Positions 49,543 through 59,218 of a DNA stretch of 64,000 bases are shown piece after piece (within the stretch, counting starts at the first letter, position 1; the number at the start of each line of letters is the position of its first letter). The position numbers and the translations under genes were made by a program. Source of the DNA: an uncultured Bacteroidales bacterium. Lineage in GTDB: Bacteria; Bacteroidota; Bacteroidia; Bacteroidales; Bacteroidaceae. The notes under the pieces were generated by a model. That model was not told the DNA's origin and did not search any database. It was given only the letters and a program-made list of their open reading frames with translations. The stretch spans positions 1 to 64,000 of the forward strand of contig CASFRV010000007.1 in the NCBI GenBank assembly GCA_949297215.1. Direction: 5' to 3'.

Positions 49543-52152
49543 TTATGCCTGCTCCTTGGCCGGGGCTGCCTCGTCGGTTGCGGCGGGGGCGGGATGCTTG
49601 CGTTGCAACAGGCCGCAGCGGCGCAGCAGGGCGAAGAGGAACGTGAGCACGACGATGGCGATGGCGGCCAGGGCCACGCCTTCGGTGGCGGTGACCGACG
49701 CGGGGCGGAACTCCATGACCACCTTGTGGCTGCCGGCGGGCACGCGCAACGCACGCAGCACGTAGTTGGCGCGGCCCAGTTCGGCGGGCTTGCCGTCGAT
49801 GGTGGCCGTCCAGCCGGGGTAGTACACCTCGGAGAACACGACGACGCCTCCGCCGTCGGACGTCACGTCGTAGCGCAGCTCGTTGGGCTTGTAGCTCGTG
49901 AGGCGCACCGTGCCCGTGCCGAGGCGGGGGGCGCCGAGCTGCTGGCGGAAGGCCTCGTCGGCCACGGCGGCGTGCTTGGTGTCGAGGCGGTCGAGGGCGG
50001 CCATCTCGGCATCGGCTCCACGCACAAAGTCGAGGCGATCGACAAACCAGCCGTTGCCGTTGGCGCGCGGGTTGGGCAGGGCCAGGTTCTGCTCGCCCTG
50101 TCCCACGATGAAGTATTTCGCGTTGAGCATGTTGAGCGTGGGGCAGACGGTGTCGAGGTCCACGCGCGACATGTCGCCCATCGCGGCCGAGAGGGCCTGG
50201 GCCACGCCCATCACCTCGGGCATGAGGCGGCGGTCGATGAGGTCCTGATAGCGGCGCAGCTTGGCGGGGTGGTAGCCGCCGACGCTCTTATGGAAATAGC
50301 TTGTGCGGTTGGAACTTTCGTTGAAGGGGTTGCCCTCGCTCAGGTTGAGCACACGGAAGTCGGGGTCCTTGTCGGCCAGAATCTGCTCGTCGGCCGGCGT
50401 GGGGTCGATGGTGCGTGCCTGGCCCGTGGGCAGCGAGAAGAGGCTGTCGTTGAGGTAGCGCTTGTCGACCTGCCAGAGGTCGAAGAGGCAGAGCACGGCG
50501 AGGCAGGCCGTCGTGACGGCGCCGCCGAGCTTGTGGCGCAGATAGAGCCAGAGCAGGCCGGCACCCACCAGGATGATGAGGAGCGAGCGCAGGGCGTCGG
50601 CGCGCAGCACGCCGTGGCGGATGGTGGCGATGGTGTCGGTGTAGGCCGCGACGAAGTCGGGCGGGAGCACGCGCGAGAGCTCACCCATGGCGGCAGCCTC
50701 GCCGGCCGACAGGCAGCTGCCGGCCATGCCGGGGAAGAGCCAGAGCAGCAGGCAGAAGCCGCCCGTGACGGCCAGCGTGCCGACGAAGGGGGCGGGCCGC
50801 CGGCCCACCAGCCCGGGCTCGCGCAGCAGGCGGGCCAGGCAGAGCACGGCCAGCAGGGGCATGGTGAACTCGGTGATGACGAGGGCCGACGACACGGTGC
50901 GGAACTTGCTGTACATGGGTAGCCAGTCGATGAAGAAGTCGGTGGCGGGCATGAGGTTGCGGCCCCAGGCGAAGAGCAGCGACAGGACGGTGGACGCCGC
51001 GAGGGCCCACTTTATGGGGCCGCGCACGTAGAACAGGCCGAGCACGAAGAGGAAGACGACGAAGGCGCCCACGTAGACCGGGCCCACGGTCATGGGCTGG
51101 TCGCCCCAGTACTGGCTGAGGCCGGGCAGGGGATTTTGCGAACCCAGTTCGTCCAAGCTCTGCTGCGCCTGGCCGGCATACTGATAGAGCTGCGCCATCT
51201 CGGGCTTTTCGTCGGCCCCGGGCATGTCGAACACCGATGCGCTGCCGCCTCCCTTGTAGTTGGGCACGAGGAGCGTGAGCGTTTCGTCAAGACCATAGCT
51301 CCACTGCGTGATGTAGTCGCGGTCGAGGCCGTCGGTGGGCGCCTGCTGCGCGGCTCCGGGCAGGGGGCTCAGCTCGGCCCGGCCGCGGGTGGACGCCTTG
51401 CTGTACTCGTACGTGTGGTAGAGGTTGGGCAGGTTGGCCAGCACGCCCAGCAGGCCGGCTGCCACGACGGTGCCCGTGGCTTTGAGCCAGGCGCGCCACG
51501 TGCCGCGGCGCAGGGCGTCGATGCCGTAGGCCACGACGATGAAGAGCATGACGAAGAGGAAGTAGTAGGTCATCTGCACGTGGTTGGAGAGCACCTGGAA
51601 GGCCGTGAAGAGCGCCGTGACGGATCCGCCCCATAGCAGGCGGCCGCGATAGCAGAGCACGAGGCCGGCGATGGTGGGGGGCACAAAGGCCAGCGTGAGC
51701 ACCTTCCAGATGTGGCCGGCCGTGATGATGATGAAGAAATAGGACGAGAAGGCCCAGGCCACGGCGCCCAGCACGGAGAGGAGCGGGCGGAAGCCGAAGG
51801 CGCGCATGAGCACGTAGAAACCCAGCAGGTAGAGGAACACGTAGCTCACGACGCCCGTCGTGCCGAGGGCATAGACCGAGGAGAAGAAGCCCAGCACGCG
51901 CGTGGCCTCGTAGGACGGCGCCGTCTGGTAGGTGGGCATGCCGCTGAACACGGCGTTGGTCCAGCGCGTCTGCTCGCCGCTCTGGGCCAGATAGTCGGCC
52001 TGCTCGCGGCCGAGGCCGGTGGCTGCCTGATAGTCGTGACCGCCCAGCGTGAGGCCCTGACTGACGGGGCCGATGAAGTAGCAGAGGCTGACGAGCAGCA
52101 AGGCGACGACGACAAGGGCGTCGGGCCAGATTTTCTTAAGCGTTTCTTTCAT
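49543..52152 (-). CDS. YfhO family polytopic membrane protein
   Basis: 869 residues with about 13 membrane helices and a C-terminal soluble domain. The family pattern includes GGHDYQAATGLGREQADYLAQSG after the first helix, FSSYFFIIITAGHIWKVLTLAFVPP and the C-terminal SEVYYPGWTATIDGKPAELGRANYVLRALRVPAGSHKVVMEFRP. YfhO proteins are GT-C-like glycosyltransferase relatives, in Bacillus linked to teichoic acid glycosylation; the substrate here is unknown. It follows the M64 peptidase gene by 40 bases. Confidence 0.9.
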   Translation of the reverse strand: MKETLKKIWPDALVVVALLLVSLCYFIGPVSQGLTLGGHDYQAATGLGREQADYLAQSGEQTRWTNAVFSGMPTYQTAPSYEATRVLGFFSSVYALGTTGVVSYVFLYLLGFYVLMRAFGFRPLLSVLGAVAWAFSSYFFIIITAGHIWKVLTLAFVPPTIAGLVLCYRGRLLWGGSVTALFTAFQVLSNHVQMTYYFLFVMLFIVVAYGIDALRRGTWRAWLKATGTVVAAGLLGVLANLPNLYHTYEYSKASTRGRAELSPLPGAAQQAPTDGLDRDYITQWSYGLDETLTLLVPNYKGGGSASVFDMPGADEKPEMAQLYQYAGQAQQSLDELGSQNPLPGLSQYWGDQPMTVGPVYVGAFVVFLFVLGLFYVRGPIKWALAASTVLSLLFAWGRNLMPATDFFIDWLPMYSKFRTVSSALVITEFTMPLLAVLCLARLLREPGLVGRRPAPFVGTLAVTGGFCLLLWLFPGMAGSCLSAGEAAAMGELSRVLPPDFVAAYTDTIATIRHGVLRADALRSLLIILVGAGLLWLYLRHKLGGAVTTACLAVLCLFDLWQVDKRYLNDSLFSLPTGQARTIDPTPADEQILADKDPDFRVLNLSEGNPFNESSNRTSYFHKSVGGYHPAKLRRYQDLIDRRLMPEVMGVAQALSAAMGDMSRVDLDTVCPTLNMLNAKYFIVGQGEQNLALPNPRANGNGWFVDRLDFVRGADAEMAALDRLDTKHAAVADEAFRQQLGAPRLGTGTVRLTSYKPNELRYDVTSDGGGVVVFSEVYYPGWTATIDGKPAELGRANYVLRALRVPAGSHKVVMEFRPASVTATEGVALAAIAIVVLTFLFALLRRCGLLQRKHPAPAATDEAAPAKEQA

Positions 52153-52192
52153 ATTGTGTGGTGTGATGATGTTTCAGGTTGTCGGGGCGGCG

Positions 52193-53488
52193 TCAGCGGG
52201 TGTAGTAGTGGATGAGCCGCTCGATGGCGCGGCGGCACACGGGGCAGAACTCGGGCGCCGTGTTGGTGCGCATGCGGCAGTCGGTGCAGGGGCGGTAGAC
52301 GCCGCGCGAGCGGTAGCCGGCGCCTTCGTAGAGCCCTATCTTCGAGTAGCGGCCCTCGTCGCCACTGACGGGAGGCGTGGGCACGGGGGTGCCGGCGGGC
52401 ACGAGGTCGGCCCACTTGGAGGAGAAACGGGTGAGGGTGGTGATGTTCTGCTCCCAGGGCTCGATGCCGTCGGGATACATGGGCGAGTATTCGTCGTCGT
52501 AGGCATATTCGTCGGCCAGGGCGGCAAAGCTGTGGCCAAACTCGTGGACCACGACGGGCAGGAACTGGGCGTTGCGCGTCGAGGAGAGTACGTAGCTGTT
52601 GTAGATGCCTCCGCCGCCATACTGGTCGGTGTTGGCCAGGATGATGATGTGCTCGTAGGGCACGCCGGCCAAAGCGTCGTGGAGCGTGCGCAGGCGCAGC
52701 GTGGTGAGGTAGCGGTCGGAATAGAACGTGTCGAAGTGGGAGCCGAAGGCCGTGCGGCGCCAGCTGCCCTGCTTGGGTTGGCTCACGCCGCTCTCGGCCG
52801 AGGGCGTGGCCACGGCCACAACGTTGAAGTGCCTCTTCAGGCTCTTGAAAGGTTCGTGGGCAAAGATGGCGGTTGTGGCGCTGGCAGCGTCTTCATAGAA
52901 GGCCTCCATCTCGGCTTCGGTGTAGCCCTCGGCCACGATGGCCACGTCGATGCAGTCGTCGGGCGTGCCCCCGCGCGTGATGTAGCGGTGGGTGGCGGCG
53001 GGCAGGCTGTCGGTGCGGCGGATGAGGATGTCGGACGGGTCGACGCGGTGGCGCAGGCGGGCCTTGACGGCGCCGCGGTTGTCGAGCAGTTCGACGCTCA
53101 CGTCGGCCGGCCGCTTGGGGAAGGGTAGCAGATAGACGTTTTCGAACGAGCGGCGCACGCGCGTGGCTTCCTCCGTGGTCTGCCACTCCTGGAAGAGCGA
53201 CGAAAACGACATGCGGTAGATCGTGTCGCCCGAGGCGGCGTCCTGCATCGTGATCTGCCCGTTACCGCGCAGGGCCAGGCTGTCCAGGTGGTGGCGGCGT
53301 CCCCACCAGCCGGGCGAGGAGACGAGCTCGATGAGCGAGAGGTCGGCCTCTTTGTCGGTGCCGACAAACGAATAGTCGACGCGCAGCGTGCGATTGACGA
53401 ACCAACGGTCGAAATCTTGGGCCACAGCGCCGACGGCGGTTGTCAGCCACAACAGGCCAACGACGAAACGGGAAAGATAAGTATTCAT
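52193..53488 (-). CDS. M64 (IgA peptidase-like) secreted zinc metallopeptidase
   Basis: 431 residues with a signal peptide (cleavage near AVAQ, residue 24). An N-terminal beta domain precedes the catalytic part with zinc motif HEFGHSFAALADEY (H315, E316, H319). The family-specific DDCIDVAIVAEGYTEAEMEAFYEDA and RHFNVVAVATPSAESGVS are present. The C-terminus has a cysteine pair cluster CTDCRMRTNTAPEFCPVC. The type member cleaves IgA; the target here is not known. Likely periplasmic or surface. First gene of a pair with yfhO. Confidence 0.92.
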   Translation of the reverse strand: MNTYLSRFVVGLLWLTTAVGAVAQDFDRWFVNRTLRVDYSFVGTDKEADLSLIELVSSPGWWGRRHHLDSLALRGNGQITMQDAASGDTIYRMSFSSLFQEWQTTEEATRVRRSFENVYLLPFPKRPADVSVELLDNRGAVKARLRHRVDPSDILIRRTDSLPAATHRYITRGGTPDDCIDVAIVAEGYTEAEMEAFYEDAASATTAIFAHEPFKSLKRHFNVVAVATPSAESGVSQPKQGSWRRTAFGSHFDTFYSDRYLTTLRLRTLHDALAGVPYEHIIILANTDQYGGGGIYNSYVLSSTRNAQFLPVVVHEFGHSFAALADEYAYDDEYSPMYPDGIEPWEQNITTLTRFSSKWADLVPAGTPVPTPPVSGDEGRYSKIGLYEGAGYRSRGVYRPCTDCRMRTNTAPEFCPVCRRAIERLIHYYTR

Positions 53489-53654
53489 GTTTACTGCATG
53501 TTACGTGAGGGGCGGTCGTTGCCGCAAAATGCGGCAAGTCCGTGCAAAAGTAAGGAAAAAACCGCGAAGCCCGAAGCTGCGGACGGGCCAAATGAGAGTG
53601 CGGTGCGCCCGCCGGCGGCCACCTGCGGGCGAAGGGGGCGTGCAAACAATAAAA

Positions 53655-53689
53655 CAAGCGCCTCCCCGCGTTTGCCGGGGAGGCGCTTG
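53655..53689 (-). terminator. Terminator of the bamA-ompH operon
   Basis: Perfect 13-base stem CAAGCGCCTCCCC / GGGGAGGCGCTTG followed on the minus strand by TTTTATTG, 24 bases after the last ompH stop. Confidence 0.9.
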
Positions 53690-53712
53690 TGGCTTTATGG
53701 GCGCTGCCGTGC

Positions 53713-54249
53713 TTATTTCGTGGCGGCTGCGGCCGTTGCGCTGATGCCGAGCTTGGCCATCACCTGCTTGGTGACGTCGGTGCTGAGCGTTTCGTTCAGG
53801 TAGAGCGCAGGACCCGTGGCGCTCGTGCGGTCTACCACGAGAACGTAGCCGCCCTCTTTGGCTACGGCGTTGACGGCATCGCCAATCTTCACGTAGATGG
53901 GCTGCAACTTCTGCTGCTGTGCCTGCTGGAAGGCCTGCTGGTTGTCCTGCTGAGCCTGCGTGTAGCGGTCGCGCAGGTCCATGAGCTCCTGTTCACGGCG
54001 CTGACGGATGTTGGCAGGCGTCGAGTCGTTCACTTCCTTCTGGTATTTGTCGAACTTCGTCTGGATCTCCTTTTCCATATCGGTGAGGTCTTTCTGGAAC
54101 TTCTGGCCCATCGTTTCCAAATCCTTCTGGGCTGTCTGAAATTCGGGGTAGGCCTGGATGACGTCGTTGAAGTTGAAGTGAGCGACTTTCTGAGCAAAGA
54201 GCGTGGTCGGCGCAAGCAAGAGCACCGTCATCAGAATTTTCTTAATCAT
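53713..54249 (-). CDS. OmpH/Skp family periplasmic chaperone (second copy)
   Basis: 178 residues from MIKKILMTVLLLAPTTLFAQ, a clear signal peptide. The mature part has the Skp layout: a beta strand (KVAHFNFNDVIQAYPEF), a long coiled-coil arm (about 40-115, rich in Gln, Lys, Glu) and a closing beta region (GGYVLVVDRTSATGPALYLNETLSTDVTKQVMAKLG). It holds unfolded outer-membrane proteins in the periplasm. The last gene of the envelope operon. The tail SATAAAATK is low-complexity. Confidence 0.92.
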   Translation of the reverse strand: MIKKILMTVLLLAPTTLFAQKVAHFNFNDVIQAYPEFQTAQKDLETMGQKFQKDLTDMEKEIQTKFDKYQKEVNDSTPANIRQRREQELMDLRDRYTQAQQDNQQAFQQAQQQKLQPIYVKIGDAVNAVAKEGGYVLVVDRTSATGPALYLNETLSTDVTKQVMAKLGISATAAAATK

Positions 54250-54349
54250 GTTGCTTATCTGTTGTTTTAAAGTTGTCGTGTATGGGCTGCGGGGCCTGCC
54301 TTTGGGGCGAGGGAAACGGGGGCCTGCGGCCGCCGCAAAAGTAATCATT

Positions 54350-54865
54350 TTAGTTGGAGTAGCCTAATTTTGAGAGCACTTCGTTGCTGATGTCGATGCT
54401 GGGCGATGCAAAGATGATGCCGGCGTCGGAGGCACGGTCGAGCACAAGCTGGAAGCCGCGCGTCGAGGCGATGCCCTTGATGGCGTTGTATATTTCGTCC
54501 TGGATGGGGGCGATGAGGCTCGTGCGCTTCTTGTAGAGCTCGCCCTCGGGACCGAAGTATTTTTTCTTCAGCTCGGCCGCCTCGGTTTCCTTGCTCACGA
54601 TGGTTTCCTCGCGTTCCTTCTTTTGTGCCTCGGAGAGGAAGGCTGCTTCGTTCTGATAGTTCTTATAGAGCGTCTTGGCCTCGTTGTCGAGGGCTTCGAC
54701 CTCGGCCTGCCATTTCTTCGACACTTGGTTGAGCTGTTCGTTGGCCCGCTCGTAGGCCGGGATGTTGCTCATGATGTATTCCATGTCGACCAGCGCAAAC
54801 TTCTGGGCTGTGGCCGTGAGGGAGAGGAGGGTGGCCACGACGATGAGCATGAGATGTCTTTTCAT
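54350..54865 (-). CDS. OmpH/Skp family periplasmic chaperone (first copy)
   Basis: 171 residues from MKRHLMLIVVATLLSLTATAQ. Same plan as its neighbour: FALVDMEYIMSNIPAYERA, a helical arm (AEVEALDNEAKTLYKNYQNEAAFLSEAQ) and a C-terminal IASTRGFQLVLDRASDAGIIFASPSIDISNEVLSKLG. Two adjacent ompH genes after bamA are a conserved Bacteroidetes arrangement. A Met 11 codons upstream is less likely because it would disrupt the signal peptide. Confidence 0.92.
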   Translation of the reverse strand: MKRHLMLIVVATLLSLTATAQKFALVDMEYIMSNIPAYERANEQLNQVSKKWQAEVEALDNEAKTLYKNYQNEAAFLSEAQKKEREETIVSKETEAAELKKKYFGPEGELYKKRTSLIAPIQDEIYNAIKGIASTRGFQLVLDRASDAGIIFASPSIDISNEVLSKLGYSN

Positions 54866-54922
54866 TGCTGCGTGATGTTTTAATGTGGGGTTTACCATTA
54901 TATATATGCGTGCGACGGGGCG

Positions 54923-57553
54923 TCAGAACTCTTGTCCGATGACAAAGTGGAACTGGCTGCCGCCAGCCTTCACGCCGTTGATGTATTTCTGGAAGCCGTA
55001 GGCCCAGTCGACGCCCATCAGACCCACCATGGGCAGGATGATGCGCACGCCGAGGCCGGCCGACTTTTTCAGGGAGAAGGGGTTGAACCGCTTGACGTCG
55101 GTCCAGGCGTTACCGCCCTCGACGAAGGCCAGCGCGTACATGGTGGTCTGGTCGAGCATGAGCGGGTAGCGCAGTTCGAGCGTCAGGCGGGTGTAGGCAT
55201 AGGCGTTGTTGCCGTTGGCACCGGCCAGGCTTCCGTTGTCGTAGCCGCGCAGACCGATGGTCTCGGTGGCGTAGCCCGTGGAATAGCCCGACATGCCGTC
55301 GCCACCCACGTAGTAGGTTTCGAAAGGCGACTTCTTGTAGCGGTTGTAGGCGCCGAGGATGCCTATTTCAGCACGCGTCATGAGCACAAAGCTCTTGGGG
55401 GCGCTGTTCAGCGAGGTGAACGTGCGGAACTTCATGCGCCATTTGTGGTATTCGATCCAGCGGTATTTCTCCTGCGCCTCGCGCTGATAGGTGGAGCTCT
55501 GGTAGTTGTTGGCCAGGTTCTTGTAGTCCTTGCCGTCCCACAGGGAGAACGGCGGCGTGGCCGTCACCGAGAACGAGAACTCCGAACCGCTGCGCGGGAA
55601 GATGCTGTTGTCGGTCGAGATGCGGTTGAGCGAAAGCGTCAGGTTGATGTTGTTGCAGTTGCCATCCGTGATGAGGAAGTACTGCCACGACTTCAACATG
55701 TAGCGCGTATAGGCCAGTTCGGCCGAGAAGGTGAAGTAGTCGTCGGGCCAGCGCAGGCGCTTACCGAAACCTATGGACACGCCGAAGAGCTTTACGTACT
55801 TGTCGGGGTCGTAATAGTCGGTGTAGTTGTAATAGCTGTTGTTGCTGCCGACGCCGTACAGGTAGTTGTAGTAACTGTTGTAGTAGTTGTCGCCGTAGAA
55901 GTTGGTGTTGATGTCGCTCTGCTTCGAATAGTAGAGAGAGAAGGAGAACTGGTTGGGGCGTTTGCCGCCGAACCACGGATCAAGGAACGAAAGCGAATAC
56001 GACTGGAAGTAGGTTCCGTTGCTCTGGCCGCTCAGTTCGAGCGTCTGGCCGTCGCCCTGCGGGATGAAGCCTGCGCGCTTCGAGCCCTTGCCAAAGAGGT
56101 TCTGCATGGAGAAGTTGGTGAACTTCAAGCCCAGACGTCCCACGATACCCGTCTGTCCCCAGCCGGCCGACACCTCAATCTGGTCGCCGCCCTTGGTCAC
56201 GAGCGGGTAACTGATGTCCACGGTGCCGTCCTGCGGGTTGGGCCGCACGTCCAGGTCGGTTTGCAGTTTCTCGGGATCGAACTGGTTCATGCTGGCCAGC
56301 TCACGCACCGAACGCATTAGGGCGTCTTTGTTGAAGAGGTCGCCCGGCTTCGTGCGCAGCTCGCGGCGGATCACGTTTTCATACACGCGGTCGTTGCCCA
56401 GGATGCGTATGTGGTTGAGCGTGGCCTGCTGTCCTTCGAAAATGCGCATTTCGAGGTCGACAGAGTCGTTCGATACGTTCACCTCCACGGGGTCGAGGCG
56501 GTAGAACACGTAGCCGTTGTTCCAATAGAGGTTGCCCACGGCGTCGTCGTCCTCCACCAGGCGCTTGTTGAGGAAGGCCTGGTCGTAAACGTCGCCTTTT
56601 TTCATCTTCAACAGGTTACCGAGCATTTCCGAGGGGTAGATGGTGTTGCCCACCCACGTCACGTTGCGCAGAAAGTACTTGTCTCCCTGCCGCATGTCGA
56701 TGTGTACGTTCACGTGCGAGGCGTCGATGTTTTCAATGCTGTCGGCCAGAATGAGCGCGTCGCGGTAGCCCCACGAGTTGAGCTTGTCGATGAGGAAGCC
56801 CTTGTCTTCTTCGTATTTTTCGGGGAGGAACTTCTTCGAGCGGAACATGTTGCGGAACGATTTCTCGCGCGTCTTCTTCATGGCGCGTTTGAGCTTGCCC
56901 ACCTGCTTTGGGTCGATGCCCGTGATATATATCTTGTGGACCTTGACCTTTTCGTTCTTGTTGATGTGAATGTCGAGCAAGACGTGGTTTTCCTTGGTCA
57001 CGTCGTCGCGCTGTACGATGTCGACCTCGGCATTCTTGTAGCCTTTGCCGTCGAAAAAGGTCTTGATGATTTTCTTGGCGCGGTCGATGATGTCGGGCGT
57101 GACCTGGCTGCCCGTCTGCAGCCCCACCATGCTTTCCAGGTCCTCGCGTTCGCCTTTCTTTACGCCCGAATAGTTGATGCTTGAGATGCGCGGCCGCGTG
57201 GTCAGCCTGATGCGCAGATAAATCTTGCTGCCTACGATGCTGTCGGCCTCGATGCGCACGTTGGAAAAGAGCTTCTGGTCCCAATAGCGGCGCACGACGT
57301 CGCTCATGTCGCTGCCGGGGATTTCATACGTCTCGCCGATGGTCAGGCCCGAGATGTTTTTCAAGAATTCCTCGTCGTAGTTTTTCGTGTCGGTCTCGAC
57401 GGTCAGTCCGCCCAGGATATATTTCGGGTGGTCGGCCGTATAGGTGATTTCGGGCTTGGGGGCCTGCGTGCTGTCGGTTTGTGCCTTGGCGCCGGGGACG
57501 GCCAGGGCCAACAGGGCGGCCGTGAGCCACCGCCAGTGAGTGGTATGTTTCAT
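54923..57553 (-). CDS. bamA: Outer-membrane assembly factor BamA
   Basis: 876 residues from [21 protein letters not shown]; a longer frame runs through uppS and is not the gene. Signal peptide, five POTRA domains (about 40-450; [106 protein letters not shown]), then a 16-strand barrel with [10 protein letters not shown] (the RGY/F motif of strand 12 loop) and the terminal strand ending GQEF. It inserts beta-barrel proteins into the outer membrane. It overlaps uppS by 4 bases. A Tyr/Asn-rich loop is described in the findings. Confidence 0.96.
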   Translation of the reverse strand: MKHTTHWRWLTAALLALAVPGAKAQTDSTQAPKPEITYTADHPKYILGGLTVETDTKNYDEEFLKNISGLTIGETYEIPGSDMSDVVRRYWDQKLFSNVRIEADSIVGSKIYLRIRLTTRPRISSINYSGVKKGEREDLESMVGLQTGSQVTPDIIDRAKKIIKTFFDGKGYKNAEVDIVQRDDVTKENHVLLDIHINKNEKVKVHKIYITGIDPKQVGKLKRAMKKTREKSFRNMFRSKKFLPEKYEEDKGFLIDKLNSWGYRDALILADSIENIDASHVNVHIDMRQGDKYFLRNVTWVGNTIYPSEMLGNLLKMKKGDVYDQAFLNKRLVEDDDAVGNLYWNNGYVFYRLDPVEVNVSNDSVDLEMRIFEGQQATLNHIRILGNDRVYENVIRRELRTKPGDLFNKDALMRSVRELASMNQFDPEKLQTDLDVRPNPQDGTVDISYPLVTKGGDQIEVSAGWGQTGIVGRLGLKFTNFSMQNLFGKGSKRAGFIPQGDGQTLELSGQSNGTYFQSYSLSFLDPWFGGKRPNQFSFSLYYSKQSDINTNFYGDNYYNSYYNYLYGVGSNNSYYNYTDYYDPDKYVKLFGVSIGFGKRLRWPDDYFTFSAELAYTRYMLKSWQYFLITDGNCNNINLTLSLNRISTDNSIFPRSGSEFSFSVTATPPFSLWDGKDYKNLANNYQSSTYQREAQEKYRWIEYHKWRMKFRTFTSLNSAPKSFVLMTRAEIGILGAYNRYKKSPFETYYVGGDGMSGYSTGYATETIGLRGYDNGSLAGANGNNAYAYTRLTLELRYPLMLDQTTMYALAFVEGGNAWTDVKRFNPFSLKKSAGLGVRIILPMVGLMGVDWAYGFQKYINGVKAGGSQFHFVIGQEF

Positions 57554-58383
57554 CGTTCGTTGTGTTCGTTTTGTGTGGCCTCCACCTGCTCGCTTGTCTT
57601 TCCGAAGCGTCGTTCGCGGCTTTGGAAGTCGACAAGGGCTTTGCAGAAGGCCTCTTCGTCGAAGTCGGGCCAATAGGTGTCGCAGAAATAGAGCTCCGAG
57701 TAGGCGCATTGCCACAGCAGATAGTTGCTCAGCCGCAGTTCGCCTCCCGTTCGTATGAGCAAGTCGGGGTCGGGCATGAAGGTGGTGGCCAGTTCGCCGG
57801 CCACGGTGTCCTCGCCGATCTGGTCGGGCGTCAGTTTGCCTTCGGCCACGCGGCAGGCGATGCGCCGGGCGGCTTCCGTGAGCTCCCACCGTGAGGAGTA
57901 GCTCAGGGCGATGACCATCGTCATCCCCGTGTTGTGCGAGGTGCGCTCTTCGCAGTGCTTGATCGACTCTCGCACGTGTTGCGGCACGCGTGTCAGGTCG
58001 CCGATGATGCGCATTCTCACGTTGTTCTTCATGAAGATTTCCTCTTCGAGCGAAGTGAGTATCAGCGCCATGAGAGCAGCCACCTCGTCGGCCGGCCGGT
58101 TCCAGTTTTCGGTCGAGAAGGTGTAGAGCGTCAGGAACCTGATGCCCAGGTTCGAGGCCAGCGTTGTGATGGTCCTCACGGTTTCCACGCCCTGCTGGTG
58201 GCCCAAGCTGCGGTTCAGGCCGCGCGCCTTGGCCCAGCGTCCGTTGCCGTCCATGATGATGGCCACGTGTGCGGGTATGCGTTCCATGTCGAGGCGGCTG
58301 CGCCACGTGGAGCTTGCGTTGCCGTCTGTCTGCTGCTGCCCGGGGGCAGGCTGCTTGGCGTTTGTTTGCATGTTCTGCTTCAT
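57550..58383 (-). CDS. uppS: Undecaprenyl diphosphate synthase (isoprenyl transferase)
   Basis: 277 residues. It condenses isopentenyl diphosphate into the C55 carrier for cell-wall precursors. Motifs: [17 protein letters not shown] (catalytic Asp), [27 protein letters not shown], and [27 protein letters not shown]. The N-terminus has a ~35-residue Gln/Asn-rich extension before MERIPAHV, so a later start is possible. The last codon overlaps bamA. Confidence 0.95.
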   Translation of the reverse strand: MKQNMQTNAKQPAPGQQQTDGNASSTWRSRLDMERIPAHVAIIMDGNGRWAKARGLNRSLGHQQGVETVRTITTLASNLGIRFLTLYTFSTENWNRPADEVAALMALILTSLEEEIFMKNNVRMRIIGDLTRVPQHVRESIKHCEERTSHNTGMTMVIALSYSSRWELTEAARRIACRVAEGKLTPDQIGEDTVAGELATTFMPDPDLLIRTGGELRLSNYLLWQCAYSELYFCDTYWPDFDEEAFCKALVDFQSRERRFGKTSEQVEATQNEHNER

Positions 58384-58423
58384 ATATTGCTTCCGTAGCG
58401 TCCGTGGGGCTGCCGGTGCGGCG

Positions 58424-59167
58424 TCAGTCGCGGTTGCAGTCGGGACACTTCGGCGATATGTCGTACGTCAGCGTCAGCGTTGTAAACGAGTAATGGTCCT
58501 TGCCCCGGAAGCCCGAGGTCGGTATGGCATGAGGGGCTTCCAGTCCGTCCAGTTTGTCGCTCAGCGTGAAGTGGACCGTCCAGTCGAGCCCCAGGTTCCA
58601 GCGCCGTGCCAGCTTAAACTTCAGGCCCACGCCCAGCGGGATGTTGGCCGTGAAGGCTTTGCCCGCCGTTCCGTAGGTGGCGCCCACGCCCACCTGCAAG
58701 TAGGGCGTCAGTCGCTTGTAGCCCAGGTAGTCGGCTCCGATGCCGTAGGGCAGGAAGTTGATTTCGAACAGGGCGCTCAGGTCGTAGAGCGCGCCGTCGA
58801 AGCTATAGCTGAGACGCTCGGGCCCCGCGGCCGAAGGGTTGGCGGGGTAGAAGTCCTTCACCCCCGTCGTGTTGCCGCCCGTCTTGCCATAGAGCAGGTT
58901 GGCCTTGACGGCCATGCGCGGATTGAGCAGAAAACGCACCAGAGCACCGCCGGCAAAGCTCGTCGAGCCGTAGTATTTGGCGTTCGTGTCGTCGAGCATA
59001 AAGCCCACGCCGCCGGCCACGCCCACCTCCATGCGATACACGGCGTCGTCCTGCGCCTGCATCTGCGCTGGCCGGGCCATGGCAGCCACGAGACACAGCA
59101 CGATCGCCGTCCGGCAGGCGGCCCGGCGGCTTGTCCGCGGCGGTTGGTTGGGCGTTTGGCGTTTCAT
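58424..59167 (-). CDS. Outer-membrane beta-barrel protein, DUF6089-like
   Basis: 247 residues with a signal peptide (about 17-39 hydrophobic, ending QAQ). Alternating hydrophobic strands ([69 protein letters not shown]) indicate an eight-stranded barrel. A protein of this kind commonly precedes uppS-bamA in Bacteroidetes (DUF6089 annotation from memory). The C-terminus [11 protein letters not shown] lacks the terminal aromatic residue but keeps a Cys pair. Confidence 0.8.
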   Translation of the reverse strand: MKRQTPNQPPRTSRRAACRTAIVLCLVAAMARPAQMQAQDDAVYRMEVGVAGGVGFMLDDTNAKYYGSTSFAGGALVRFLLNPRMAVKANLLYGKTGGNTTGVKDFYPANPSAAGPERLSYSFDGALYDLSALFEINFLPYGIGADYLGYKRLTPYLQVGVGATYGTAGKAFTANIPLGVGLKFKLARRWNLGLDWTVHFTLSDKLDGLEAPHAIPTSGFRGKDHYSFTTLTLTYDISPKCPDCNRD

Positions 59168-59218
59168 GCTTGGGGTGCTTGGCGTTCGTGTGGGTGCAGG
59201 TGGCGTCGTGCCGCGTTG

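Noticed and set aside
57554..58306. N-terminal extension of bamA through uppS
   Set aside because: The frame is open by chance in GC-rich DNA. The signal peptide at MKHTTHWRW and the 4-base overlap with uppS give a better start.
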